A DNA stretch of 64,000 bases from Algivirga pacifica (GTDB taxonomy: Bacteria; Bacteroidota; Bacteroidia; Cytophagales; Flammeovirgaceae), in assembly GCF_039543525.1 (NCBI RefSeq), contig NZ_BAABJX010000020.1:248001-312000 (forward strand). The letters run 5' to 3'. The notes beneath the pieces were generated by a model. That model had not been told where the DNA came from and ran no database searches. It saw only the letters and a program-made list of their open reading frames with translations. The translations under genes were made by a program, and so were the position numbers. This document shows, piece by piece, positions 44,315 through 52,423 of the stretch. The stretch's first letter is position 1. Each line of letters begins with the position of its first letter.

Positions 44315-44615
44315 TTACTATGGTTTTTATATCAATTAAGATTGAATAAATAACCATCATACTGCTAAACAACTTTGTTGAATCGTTGAATTTCACCTTC
44401 GGTGAGTTGAATTGGACTTCGTCCGTTGATTTGAGTTGAACTGTTGATTGATATTCATACAACAGTTCAACTCGAATCAACGATTCAACGAGCGAAGCTT
44501 AATTCAACGATTCAACAATGCTAGTTGGTAGCATGGTGCGTAAATATCCAACCTTAATAAAGGTAAAAAGACCATTATACAAACGTAACTATCAAAATAT
44601 AATTAACATACAACT
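44315..44615. other. Spacer filled by a nested palindrome
   Basis: 301 bp; the repeat at 44334-44558 takes most of it. About 55 bp remain for a promoter of the GNAT gene; no TAnnTTTG was seen there. Confidence 0.7.
44334..44558. repeat. Modular GTTGA palindrome, copy 5, with full outer arms
   Basis: Outer ends AATTAAGATTGAATAAATA (left) and ATATCCAACCTTAAT (right) pair with mismatches; next arms ACCATCATACTGC / GCATGGT; then GTTGAATCGTTGAATT / AATTCAACGATTCAAC; inside CACCTTCGGTG, GGACTTCGTCC and GAGCGAAGCTT. It shares its outer ends with the element at 28036-28272. Confidence 0.88.
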
Positions 44616-45056
44616 ATGAGTATCGCCGTAAAAAATACCATCAAGAATGAAACCCTAGGACATAGTACCAAGGAAATCGCCCAGTTTTTAGAAACCCACC
44701 TGGAAGAGTATGGAGATCCTTTAGAAGATATTCTAAAGTGCATGGACTATGCCCTTTCTTCTGAGCCAGGTAAAGGAGGTGCTATATACGTCGCCGAAAA
44801 AGAGGGTGAAATTGTAGGAGCCTCTATCTTGAATGATACAGGAATGTCTGGTTATATCCCGGGCAATATCCTGGTATATATTGCTGTAGATGGAGAACAC
44901 CGAGGAGAGGGTATTGGAAAATCATTGATGAATGATATTCTAAAACATACGAAAGGGGACATTGCCCTTCACGTAGAAAAGGACAATCCGGCACAAAAGC
45001 TGTATGAAAAAGTGGGATTTGAGAAAAAATATGTTGAAATGCGCTTGGCACGCTAG
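44616..45056 (+). CDS. GNAT-family N-acetyltransferase
   Basis: 146 residues, a single GNAT domain. The acetyl-CoA site is VAVDGEHRGEGIGKSLM (IAVDGEHRGEGIG), followed by HVEKDNPAQKLYEKVGF. The acceptor is unknown. It lies 116 bp upstream of a racemase for ornithine/alanine-like amino acids, so acetylation of a diamino acid (for example ornithine) as a compatible solute is possible (inference only). Alternatively it could be a RimI-like protein acetyltransferase. Confidence 0.9.
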   Translation: MSIAVKNTIKNETLGHSTKEIAQFLETHLEEYGDPLEDILKCMDYALSSEPGKGGAIYVAEKEGEIVGASILNDTGMSGYIPGNILVYIAVDGEHRGEGIGKSLMNDILKHTKGDIALHVEKDNPAQKLYEKVGFEKKYVEMRLAR

Positions 45057-45171
45057 CGTCTTGCACAAAGATTATCTTTATAATACCTAGTCAAGAGTAA
45101 AACGGGAAGAGATGGTGTACACCCCATCTTTCTTCCTTTTTTACTTATCGTTTCATTATTCCCCACACACC

Positions 45172-46251
45172 ATGGCCTTTATAGAGCTTTACAAAAAAAA
45201 ATTACAACACAACTATCAGCACCTGGAGCAACTGTTTGATCGCTACCATATCGAATGGTCTATTGTCACCAAATTGCTTTGTGGACATGAGGACTACCTC
45301 AAGGAGGTAATCAACCTTGGTATCAGACAAGTTTGTGACTCTCGTATCAGTAACCTGGAAATGGTTAAAACCCTGCAACCCGAAATTGAAACCATTTACA
45401 TCAAACCCCCTTCCCAAAGTACCTTACCCGATATCGTTAAGTTCGCTGACATCAGTTTCAATACAGAGTTTGAGACCATCAAAGGCCTCTCCGAGGAAGC
45501 TCAGCGTCAAAACAAAAAACATAAGATCATCATTATGGTGGAGCTAGGGGATCTGCGAGAAGGAATCATGGGAGAGAATCTCATTGATTTCTATGAAAGT
45601 ATCTTCAAGCTTCCCAACATCGATGTCATAGGCCTTGGCGCCAACCTCAACTGCCTGTACGGCATTATGCCTTCAGAGGACAAGTTGATACAGCTGAACT
45701 TATACAAGCAGCTTATAGAGGCTAAGTTCAACCGTTCCTTGCCAATTATCAGCGGAGGAACATCTGTGGTCATCCCTTTGTTAGAAAGGAAACAGGTTCC
45801 CAAGGGAATCAATCACTTCCGTGTGGGAGAAATGCTTTACTTCGGTAATGATTTATTTACAGGAGATACTGTACCAGGCATGCATGACGATGTGTTCCGC
45901 TTGAAAGCTCAAATCATTGAGATCACAGAAAAGCCAAAAGTCCCTAGCGGTGTGATGGAAGCCACCCCTTCAGGCGTTCAATATGAGATCGATGAAGAGG
46001 ATTATGGCAAAACCATGCGTAGAGCCATTGTGGATATAGGCCTGTTAGACGTCGCCCAAGAGGACTTCCTGATCCCTGAGGACGAACGAATAACAATTTG
46101 TGGAGCAAGTTCAGACATGCTCGTTCTCGATTTAGAAGAGACCGATCAAAAGTATCAGGTGGGAGAGTTCATCTCCTTTAGAATGAAATATATGGGAGCA
46201 CTTAGAGCATTTAACTCCGAATATGTAGAAAAGAAAATTATTGACGCTTAA
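45172..46251 (+). CDS. Alanine/ornithine-racemase family PLP enzyme
   Basis: 359 residues. An N-terminal alanine-racemase-like TIM barrel has the PLP lysine in WSIVTKLLCGHEDYLKEV (VTK motif), IIMVELGDLREG, GLGANLNCLYGI, PIISGGTSVVIPL and HFRVGEMLYFGND. Members racemise ornithine or other amino acids. I chose the ATG at MAFIELYKKK; an earlier in-frame ATG would add 20 hydrophobic residues not seen in the family. It ends with a strong intrinsic terminator and is followed by BCCT. The natural substrate is not established here. Confidence 0.88.
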   Translation: MAFIELYKKKLQHNYQHLEQLFDRYHIEWSIVTKLLCGHEDYLKEVINLGIRQVCDSRISNLEMVKTLQPEIETIYIKPPSQSTLPDIVKFADISFNTEFETIKGLSEEAQRQNKKHKIIIMVELGDLREGIMGENLIDFYESIFKLPNIDVIGLGANLNCLYGIMPSEDKLIQLNLYKQLIEAKFNRSLPIISGGTSVVIPLLERKQVPKGINHFRVGEMLYFGNDLFTGDTVPGMHDDVFRLKAQIIEITEKPKVPSGVMEATPSGVQYEIDEEDYGKTMRRAIVDIGLLDVAQEDFLIPEDERITICGASSDMLVLDLEETDQKYQVGEFISFRMKYMGALRAFNSEYVEKKIIDA

Positions 46252-46261
46252 GCTCCTACTG

Positions 46262-46305
46262 GCCTTCTTACACTTCCAGAACAACTTGTGTAAGAAGGCT
46301 TTTTT
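46262..46305 (+). terminator. Rho-independent terminator after the racemase gene
   Basis: Perfect 12-bp stem GCCTTCTTACAC / GTGTAAGAAGGC, 14-nt loop, then TTTTTT. It separates the GNAT-racemase transcript from the BCCT gene, which starts 22 nt later. Confidence 0.92.
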
Positions 46306-46326
46306 GTAACCCAAAACTCGCATACT

Positions 46327-47919
46327 ATGGAAAAAGTAAGAAGTGACCAGAAAACCTTTCTGGGACTAAAGGTCAACGGTCCTGTGGCCGGCTCCGCCTT
46401 CTTCATTGTGGCATTACTGGTCATTGTCACCTTGGTGGTTGGAGATCCGATGGAAGAATGGTTTCAGAAAACACAAAAGACCGTTTCCCAAGCCGTAGGC
46501 TGGCTTTTCATACTGGTCATTAACCTCTTACTGGTCTTTGCCTTCTACCTGGGATTCAGCAAATACGGAAATATTCGCCTGGGAGGCCCCGATGCTAAAC
46601 CAGAGTTTACCCGGGCAGGATGGTTTGCTATGCTCTTTTCCGCAGGGATGGGGATTGGACTATTATTTTGGAGTGTCGCAGAACCTATCTCCCACTTCAA
46701 TGCCAACCCTTTTATGAATGAGGCTACCCCTGACTGGGAAGCTGCCAAAATTTCTATGGGAATCACCTTCCTCCATTGGGGTATACATGCCTGGGCACTG
46801 TATGCCGTCATTGGCGTTGCCTTGGCCTTCTTCACCTTCAATCTCAAGCTTCCTCTAACTATACGCTCCGCTTTCTATCCGCTTTTGGGGACCAAGGTAT
46901 ATGGCTTATGGGGAGATATTATTGATATCATTGCTGTAGTGGCTACCATTTTTGGATTGGCGGCTTCCTTAGGATTTGGGGTACAGCAGGTCAACGCTGG
47001 GCTAACCTATCTATTGGAAGTACCTGAAAGTATCCCTATACAGTTAATTCTTATTGGATTGATTACTGGACTAGCGATTATGTCCCTGGTGTTGGGGCTC
47101 GACAGTGGGATACGCATGCTTAGTGAATGGAATGTGCGTATCGCTTTCTTTTTGCTTATCGCATTGCTGGTCATTGGCCCTACGATATTCCTATTAAAAA
47201 GCTTCGTACAGAATATAGGGTATTACTTCTATCGCTACTTCGAGCTAAGTTTCTGGACCAATAGTTATCACGGAGTAAAAGACCCTATCCAATGGCAAAA
47301 CAAATGGACCATTTTCTATTGGGCCTGGTGGATTTCATGGTCACCATTTGTGGGGATTTTCATTGCTCGTATATCCAAAGGAAGAACGGTCAGAGAATTT
47401 ATCTTTGGTGTATTGGTAATCCCTTCTCTCGTAACATTTCTATGGTTGAGTGTCTTTGGAGGAAGTGCCCTATACCAGGAACTTACCGACAACCATGCAA
47501 TTACCGCAGCCGTCAATAAAAATGTCGCTACAGCTATCTATTACCTTCTCGAGCAATACCCACTCACCATCGTGACCTCCACGCTAGCTTTATTATTAGT
47601 GATCAGTTTCTTTGTGACCTCTTCCGACTCCGGCTCCTTTGTGGTAGACGTACTCACTTCAGGAGGACGACATGATTCTCCTACTTTCCAGAAAGTCTTC
47701 TGGGCTGGTGCAGAGGGAGCAGTAGCAGGAGTCTTACTGATTGGAGGAGGGCTAACCGCTCTTCAAACAGCTTCTGTACTTACCGGATTACCTTTTGCCT
47801 TCTTAATTGTCATTATGTGTTATAGCTTAATCAAAGCCATGAATGGCTACTTAAAACGAGCTGAAAAAGCTAAACAGATACAAGAAAGGAAAAAGCGAGA
47901 AAAAGACGATAATAGGTGA
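46327..47919 (+). CDS. BCCT-family transporter (betaine/choline/carnitine type)
   Basis: 530 residues, 12 membrane helices. Signature aromatic region: FYWAWWISWSPFVGIFIARISKGRTVREF, read as two adjoining blocks; also GMGIGLLFWSVAEPISHF and VTSSDSGSFVVD. It takes up trimethylammonium-type solutes such as glycine betaine with Na+ or H+. The C-terminal tail is highly charged (KRAEKAKQIQERKKREKDD), which in BetP-like carriers is linked to osmosensing. It is preceded immediately by a terminator, so its promoter must lie within the short gap or transcription must read through. Confidence 0.93.
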   Translation: MEKVRSDQKTFLGLKVNGPVAGSAFFIVALLVIVTLVVGDPMEEWFQKTQKTVSQAVGWLFILVINLLLVFAFYLGFSKYGNIRLGGPDAKPEFTRAGWFAMLFSAGMGIGLLFWSVAEPISHFNANPFMNEATPDWEAAKISMGITFLHWGIHAWALYAVIGVALAFFTFNLKLPLTIRSAFYPLLGTKVYGLWGDIIDIIAVVATIFGLAASLGFGVQQVNAGLTYLLEVPESIPIQLILIGLITGLAIMSLVLGLDSGIRMLSEWNVRIAFFLLIALLVIGPTIFLLKSFVQNIGYYFYRYFELSFWTNSYHGVKDPIQWQNKWTIFYWAWWISWSPFVGIFIARISKGRTVREFIFGVLVIPSLVTFLWLSVFGGSALYQELTDNHAITAAVNKNVATAIYYLLEQYPLTIVTSTLALLLVISFFVTSSDSGSFVVDVLTSGGRHDSPTFQKVFWAGAEGAVAGVLLIGGGLTALQTASVLTGLPFAFLIVIMCYSLIKAMNGYLKRAEKAKQIQERKKREKDDNR

Positions 47920-47981
47920 CGCTTCTTCTTACTCAAAACAGAAGATGTAATTCAGCAGTGAAATCATTTTATAAATGGATG

Positions 47982-48030
47982 AAGGATAAAGGAAGAAAAT
48001 CTATGAATGCGAGATTTATCCTTTATCCTT
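47982..48030. repeat. Inverted TTTATCC heptamer pair at convergent gene ends
   Basis: AAGGATAAAGG pairs perfectly with CCTTTATCCTT. It lies between BCCT and the small coiled-coil gene and includes the latter's stop codon. Confidence 0.8.
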
Positions 48031-48294
48031 ATCTATTTCCACATTTTGCTTAAAGGTTTCTGTAACCTCTTCTAACATTTTTTTCAGTTGAATCGACGAA
48101 TAGTTAGTTCCCACACGTTCACTGGTTGCTAGGCTTGCTCTGATTTCATTAATTTTTTTAATCATAGCTTCCGCTTTCTCCTCTTCTTCTCTCTTAAGAA
48201 TCAGAGAACTCAACTCCTTACTCAAAAAGGAAAACTCTTTAATTGCGCGTTCTTTAGCACTTAAGTCTTTATACTTTTCACTCATATTTTTCAT
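48016..48294 (-). CDS. Small coiled-coil protein, unknown function
   Basis: About 92 residues, highly charged and helical (SFLSKELSSLILKREEEEKA, then MIKKINEIRASL), with no signal peptide or membrane segment. I do not recognise it. The start is uncertain: ATG is possible at 48306, 48294 or 48285; I take the middle one (MKNMSEKYKD). The last residues DKDKG and the stop come from the TTTATCC repeat. It is convergent with BCCT. Confidence 0.6.
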   Translation of the reverse strand: MKNMSEKYKDLSAKERAIKEFSFLSKELSSLILKREEEEKAEAMIKKINEIRASLATSERVGTNYSSIQLKKMLEEVTETFKQNVEIDKDKG

Positions 48295-48537
48295 AAAAAG
48301 AATCATCACTAATGATCACTCTTCTAGGGTTTTTGGTTAATTAATAAGGAAAGAATCTGTTAATAAGAAGTCATCATATACACTACCCTATAGATAAAAT
48401 CAACTACTATAGCGTGGCGTATATCACAACTAAATCGTTAATAAATGTAAATTATTGCAAGGTATAAAACAACGTGCAGGAAATAAAAAAACACCTAACA
48501 CATTATTACCTAACCGAAATTAATATACATATAAAAA

Positions 48538-48565
48538 GGGTAAGGAAAAATTCATTTCCTTACCC
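48538..48565 (-). terminator. Intrinsic terminator of the DUF6515 gene
   Basis: Perfect 11-bp stem GGGTAAGGAAA / TTTCCTTACCC; on the minus strand it is followed by TTTTTAT. It lies 26 bp after the stop codon of the gene at 48592-49443. Confidence 0.9.
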
Positions 48566-48591
48566 CTATCCAAATTAATCCTATCCAAAAA

Positions 48592-49443
48592 TTATAAGTA
48601 CACTCTTCTATAAGCTACGTCTCCCCTCACAACCACTGCTTCATAGTAACGATCGCCTGCTTTATAGTACTGTTGTCCATGTCTTCTGACCACCCTTGCA
48701 CCGTGTGGCAACTGGTATGTTAACCTTTCCCTAGGGGCTTCCGTCACCACATAGGCCACATCGCCATCAATGGCAATTGCCTGGTAGTAAACTCCCTGGT
48801 AACGGTAGAATGTATCTCCATACTTGGTAATTACCTTGGCTCCCTCCGGTAACATGGAAACTACTACACCAATAGGAGCATCCACTACATAATACCTGTG
48901 ACGTCCTTTGTATCGGTAAAATGTCCCTGCATAATAATAGTAATCACGACCATTCCAATCGAAGTACTCCGCCTCTTCTGGAATATCTATGATTTCTATT
49001 CCCATTGGAGGATTGATGACGATATAGTCATTCCCCCTACGCTCACAGTATACGCCATGGTTATAATAGTAACGTCTTCCTTTCACAAAAACAGCCTTAA
49101 AACCAGGAGTTGAAACACTGATTCTGGTTCCTACTGGTCTCCATCCTCTTCCCCACACAGAAGCCCCCGCGTAACGGACAGGTCTACTCGGACGATGTTG
49201 CACCACCACTTTTCTCGTTGGGCGATAAACCTTTACTCTTCTTGGAGAAGGTTTGCTCACGACAACCACCTCACGATCCTTGTGATATTTCTTTTTAGGT
49301 TGTGTGTGTTTCTTATGCTTGTAATGTCCTTTCTTCTTTCCTCTTGAAGAGGGGTGATCATCACGATCATAACGCTGTGCCGAGGCACTGAAAGTCATTA
49401 GTATAGCAACTAAAAAAAGTATAATTTGTCGATATATTTTCAT
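48592..49443 (-). CDS. DUF6515-family secreted protein
   Basis: 283 residues. Signal peptide (IILFLVAILMTFSASAQ), then a very basic His/Lys-rich segment (KKKGHYKHKKHTQPKKKYHK at about 35-60) and three or four copies of a beta motif (FDWNGRDYYYYAGTFYRY; YGDTFYRYQGVYYQA; HGQQYYKAGDRYYEA). The function is unknown; the basic, tyrosine-rich composition suggests binding to an anionic surface such as LPS or nucleic acid, which is speculation. It stands alone with a terminator. Confidence 0.88.
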   Translation of the reverse strand: MKIYRQIILFLVAILMTFSASAQRYDRDDHPSSRGKKKGHYKHKKHTQPKKKYHKDREVVVVSKPSPRRVKVYRPTRKVVVQHRPSRPVRYAGASVWGRGWRPVGTRISVSTPGFKAVFVKGRRYYYNHGVYCERRGNDYIVINPPMGIEIIDIPEEAEYFDWNGRDYYYYAGTFYRYKGRHRYYVVDAPIGVVVSMLPEGAKVITKYGDTFYRYQGVYYQAIAIDGDVAYVVTEAPRERLTYQLPHGARVVRRHGQQYYKAGDRYYEAVVVRGDVAYRRVYL

Positions 49444-50104
49444 AGCTCATTGATCAGTTTAGTTAAACATCTTAAAACAAAGAAAAGTCTTTCCGCTCTT
49501 AAAAAAACAATAGAGAAGCAAGTAATTTGCATCCATCAGTTGAAGATCAAAAACTTAAAGTAACATTGCATCTACAACTTCAAAAACGCTCTATCATTTC
49601 TTATCCATCTATTACAAGACGAATACTCTCACCAATTTAATGCCAGTTTTTAGCATTTTCTTTCCCTTTATGTATGTATGAGACAAGCTATCTAGAAAGG
49701 GTGACAAAAATTAGGTTGTTTATTTTTGTTAAAAAGGAACTATAAAGAAAGCTACGAATAATCCTATTTAAAATTTTCAATGATTAATTTTCAATTTTCA
49801 ATAATTGCAACCATTTACTGAACTGGTCCAAGAGTTCAAATTCCGAACGAGGTACGAGTAAGGAATTACTCTTGGACCAAGCGGTTTACTACATCGGTTA
49901 AAATTTACACACACTACTTTTGAACTAGTGGATTGATCACGCTTAATTGCCTATGAGTAAAAAAGCCTACTGAACTACTTCTAGAGTGGATTAATTTTCA
50001 ATGATCAATTTTCAATTTTTAATTAAAATGAATCACCCAAAAAAGCTGTTGAACTGGGTCTAGCGTGTATTAATTATTGAAAATTAATCATTGAAAATTG
50101 ACAA
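49444..50104. other. 661-bp gene-free region with dispersed AT-rich repeats
   Basis: Contains several TTTTCAATGATTAATTTTCAA-like blocks (49774-49803, 49991-50022, 50072-50104), three related CTGAACT...CTAGAG or CCAAGAG blocks (49817, 49969, 50045), and a hairpin at 49825-49878 with perfect 11-bp arms GGTCCAAGAGT / ACTCTTGGACC plus AATTCC/GGAATT. No open reading frame of note. Confidence 0.75.
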
Positions 50105-50581
50105 TTAATAAGTCGGTCGATCATCCTTCCTTCCCCATTCCTCAAACACCTTCACCCCTTCTTCCCGCATTATCTGCTCAAAAGGAATTTTTCGATCTTC
50201 CATGGGCTTTTCTAGTTCTTTATAGATAAAACGATCATCGAATCCTGCCTGAGCGGCATCCCAATTATCACAGGCATAAAAAACCTTGTCGGGTCTGGAC
50301 CAATAAATCGCACCAAAACACATAGGACAAGGCTCAGTAGAGGTATAGATGATACACCCTTCTAGCTGATAACTATTCAACTTCTGACAAGCTTCCCGAA
50401 TCACGACCATCTCAGCATGGGCAGTGGGGTCATTGGTACCTACAACCAGGTTATGTCCTTCTGCGATAATTTCGCCATCTTTTACAATGACCGCTCCAAA
50501 AGGTCCTCCTCCGGGAGCTTCCACACCCTTTTGCGCCCATTGAATGGCTCTTTGCATAAATTGAATGTCTTGTTTCGTCAT
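50105..50581 (-). CDS. guaD: Guanine deaminase (CDA-fold, GuaD)
   Basis: 158 residues. Zinc-dependent deaminase: H55-A-E57 and EPCPMC with C85 and C88. The domain-swapped C-terminus (AGFDDRFIYKELEKPMEDRK, ending DDRPTY) closely matches Bacillus GuaD, so guanine to xanthine deamination is the best call. tRNA adenosine deaminase (TadA) is less likely because of this tail. The stop codon lies in a TTAATTTTCAAT repeat block. Confidence 0.9.
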   Translation of the reverse strand: MTKQDIQFMQRAIQWAQKGVEAPGGGPFGAVIVKDGEIIAEGHNLVVGTNDPTAHAEMVVIREACQKLNSYQLEGCIIYTSTEPCPMCFGAIYWSRPDKVFYACDNWDAAQAGFDDRFIYKELEKPMEDRKIPFEQIMREEGVKVFEEWGRKDDRPTY

Positions 50582-50664
50582 AGGGGTTAGGGGTTAGGGA
50601 TTCGTAATAAGTTAGTCAAATGACTTTACACTCTAATTAATTGAAAATTAATCATTAAAAATTA

Positions 50665-50702
50665 AAAAAGACCCACAGGAAATTTATTACCTGCAGGCCT
50701 TT
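50665..50702 (-). terminator. Terminator after the outer-membrane protein gene
   Basis: On the minus strand a wobble-containing 10-bp stem (GGCCTGCAGG / CCTGTGGGTC) is followed by TTTTTT. Confidence 0.65.
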
Positions 50703-50734
50703 ACACGACTCTGATCGTATCTTGTAATATATTC

Positions 50735-51595
50735 TTATAACGTAAAGAATACGCCTACAGAGTAAGCAGGACTAGCCATAATTAACCTTCCAAAGAAGAC
50801 CGTGCTACTACTAGCCGATACGCCCCATTGCTCATTGATATGGTAAGCAATCTCAGGAGAAAAAGCCAGGTACTCTGCGTTGTTAGCAAAAAGACTTACG
50901 CCATCTGAAGCAGACAGTACCGATCCATTTTGAAAGGATTCAATGCCTGTAAAACGGGCAATGGCTGTCAGCTTGTTATTCAGGAAAGTTCCTCCTGTTT
51001 CAAATCCATAACGGAATTCATCGGAAAAACCTTGGGTACGGTTATTAAATCCGGCATAGGCAGACGCATAAAAATTAATCCCTGCCAACTGGAAGCTTCC
51101 TCCGGCATCCACCTTAATCATCTGGTTAAATTCTCCGTCTCCAGTTTGCAAGATACCTAAACCTCCGCGTCCGGTAACCCCTGTCGGTAACCCGAATAGC
51201 ACACTGGCACTCATCACGATAGGCTTATCCCTGACTAAACCATACGTCAGACTAAGATCTACATCTCCAAAAGCATTCACTGCTTCTCCCGGAATAATCA
51301 CCTCCCCCGTTGTTCCAGATATTGCATTATTATACAGGTTACGAACAAAGAAAGGTACGTAGGCCACAGCTGTCAGGCGATCGGTTAACCCATACTCCCC
51401 ATATACTCCTGTACTATAAAAAGCAGTGGTAATATTAGGATCAATCATTCCTGCATCAGTAAAATGCTGATCTGCAACTACCCAATATTCAAATAATTTA
51501 AAGTATCCTTTTCCTTTGGGTTGCGGCCATGGACCTCCCGCCCAAACGGAAGTAAGTGTCATTAGAGACAATAGGAATGTTATGCTATACTTCAT
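50735..51595 (-). CDS. Outer-membrane beta-barrel protein
   Basis: 286 residues. Signal peptide (MKYSITFLLSLMTLTSVWAGG), then GKGYFKLFEYWVVADQHFT and regularly alternating strands ending SVGVFFTL, a barrel-type C-terminus. It is similar in feel to the MetA/phenol-pathway-like transporter barrels, but I cannot assign a substrate. It follows an Ig-domain lipoprotein by 31 bp, so the two probably form one operon and may assemble together. Confidence 0.8.
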   Translation of the reverse strand: MKYSITFLLSLMTLTSVWAGGPWPQPKGKGYFKLFEYWVVADQHFTDAGMIDPNITTAFYSTGVYGEYGLTDRLTAVAYVPFFVRNLYNNAISGTTGEVIIPGEAVNAFGDVDLSLTYGLVRDKPIVMSASVLFGLPTGVTGRGGLGILQTGDGEFNQMIKVDAGGSFQLAGINFYASAYAGFNNRTQGFSDEFRYGFETGGTFLNNKLTAIARFTGIESFQNGSVLSASDGVSLFANNAEYLAFSPEIAYHINEQWGVSASSSTVFFGRLIMASPAYSVGVFFTL

Positions 51596-51626
51596 GATAT
51601 TTGCTTGTTGATATGGCTTATAAAAA

Positions 51627-52307
51627 TTAATCGATCAGACCGTCTCCCACCTTTACATTAAAAGGCACACAGTAATACAGAAGATATTCATAGGTTCCTA
51701 CCTCCACATTGGGAACAAAATAGGAATGCGCACCACTAAATATCTCTACCGATCCTATCTCATAAGCACCGGCAGTTGTCGTTGGGTTATTGGTCAGGAA
51801 CAAGACCAGATCAGGCAAGGCCTCCGAAGCCTTATAGGTATCGTCAAACGTAATTCTTATGCCTCCATTCTCTCCTACTACGGTAAAATTCCCTTGTAGA
51901 ATATAACTACTCGTTGAGCGTAACTGCCCTCCTTTGTCCGCACCACTCACGCCATCCTCTAGATCTTCACTAATGTGTAATGTCATCGTATCGGTCACCA
52001 TTCGATCACTCATAGGCACATGTGCCACAATATAGGTATCTCCTACTGCAATCCCCTCCAAGGTTCCTTCTTGATCCACAGTCACCAGATTCTCATCAGC
52101 ACTTTCCCAAGCAATCTCTCTTTCTTCTTCTATGCCTATATTATTAAGAAAAGAGGCATTGAGTTGATAGGTAACTCCTACCTGAAGGGAATCAATTGGA
52201 TTTTCGATCGTCACTACCTCATCGACACGATCGTCGATGATATCATCTCCTATACAACCTCCCAGTAATGCAAGTAGGGTGAACCCTAGCGTATAGCGAA
52301 GCATCAT
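51627..52307 (-). CDS. Lipoprotein with bacterial Ig-like (BIG2) domain
   Basis: 226 residues. Lipobox LALLGGC at about 12-18; Ig-like domain at about 30-110 (IAWESADENLVTVDQEGTLE, then GIAVGDTYIVAHVP); then a second beta domain (about 135-226) of unknown type. It is surface or periplasm-facing. The N-terminus has two adjacent ATG codons. It is the upstream gene of the barrel protein. Confidence 0.82.
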   Translation of the reverse strand: MMLRYTLGFTLLALLGGCIGDDIIDDRVDEVVTIENPIDSLQVGVTYQLNASFLNNIGIEEEREIAWESADENLVTVDQEGTLEGIAVGDTYIVAHVPMSDRMVTDTMTLHISEDLEDGVSGADKGGQLRSTSSYILQGNFTVVGENGGIRITFDDTYKASEALPDLVLFLTNNPTTTAGAYEIGSVEIFSGAHSYFVPNVEVGTYEYLLYYCVPFNVKVGDGLID

Positions 52308-52423
52308 TTTTTTAATGGTTTTAAAGAAAAAATAAAATTCTGCATTAGATGCAGCTTAACGAAGATTAAAACCATGTATACAGAAGATTGTTTTGAAAAA
52401 AGAGATTTTAGTAGGGTTATCAG

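Noticed and set aside
45112..45171. Upstream start for the racemase with a hydrophobic leader
   Set aside because: The family is cytoplasmic and begins at MAFIELYKKK; the extra residues look like spacer translation.
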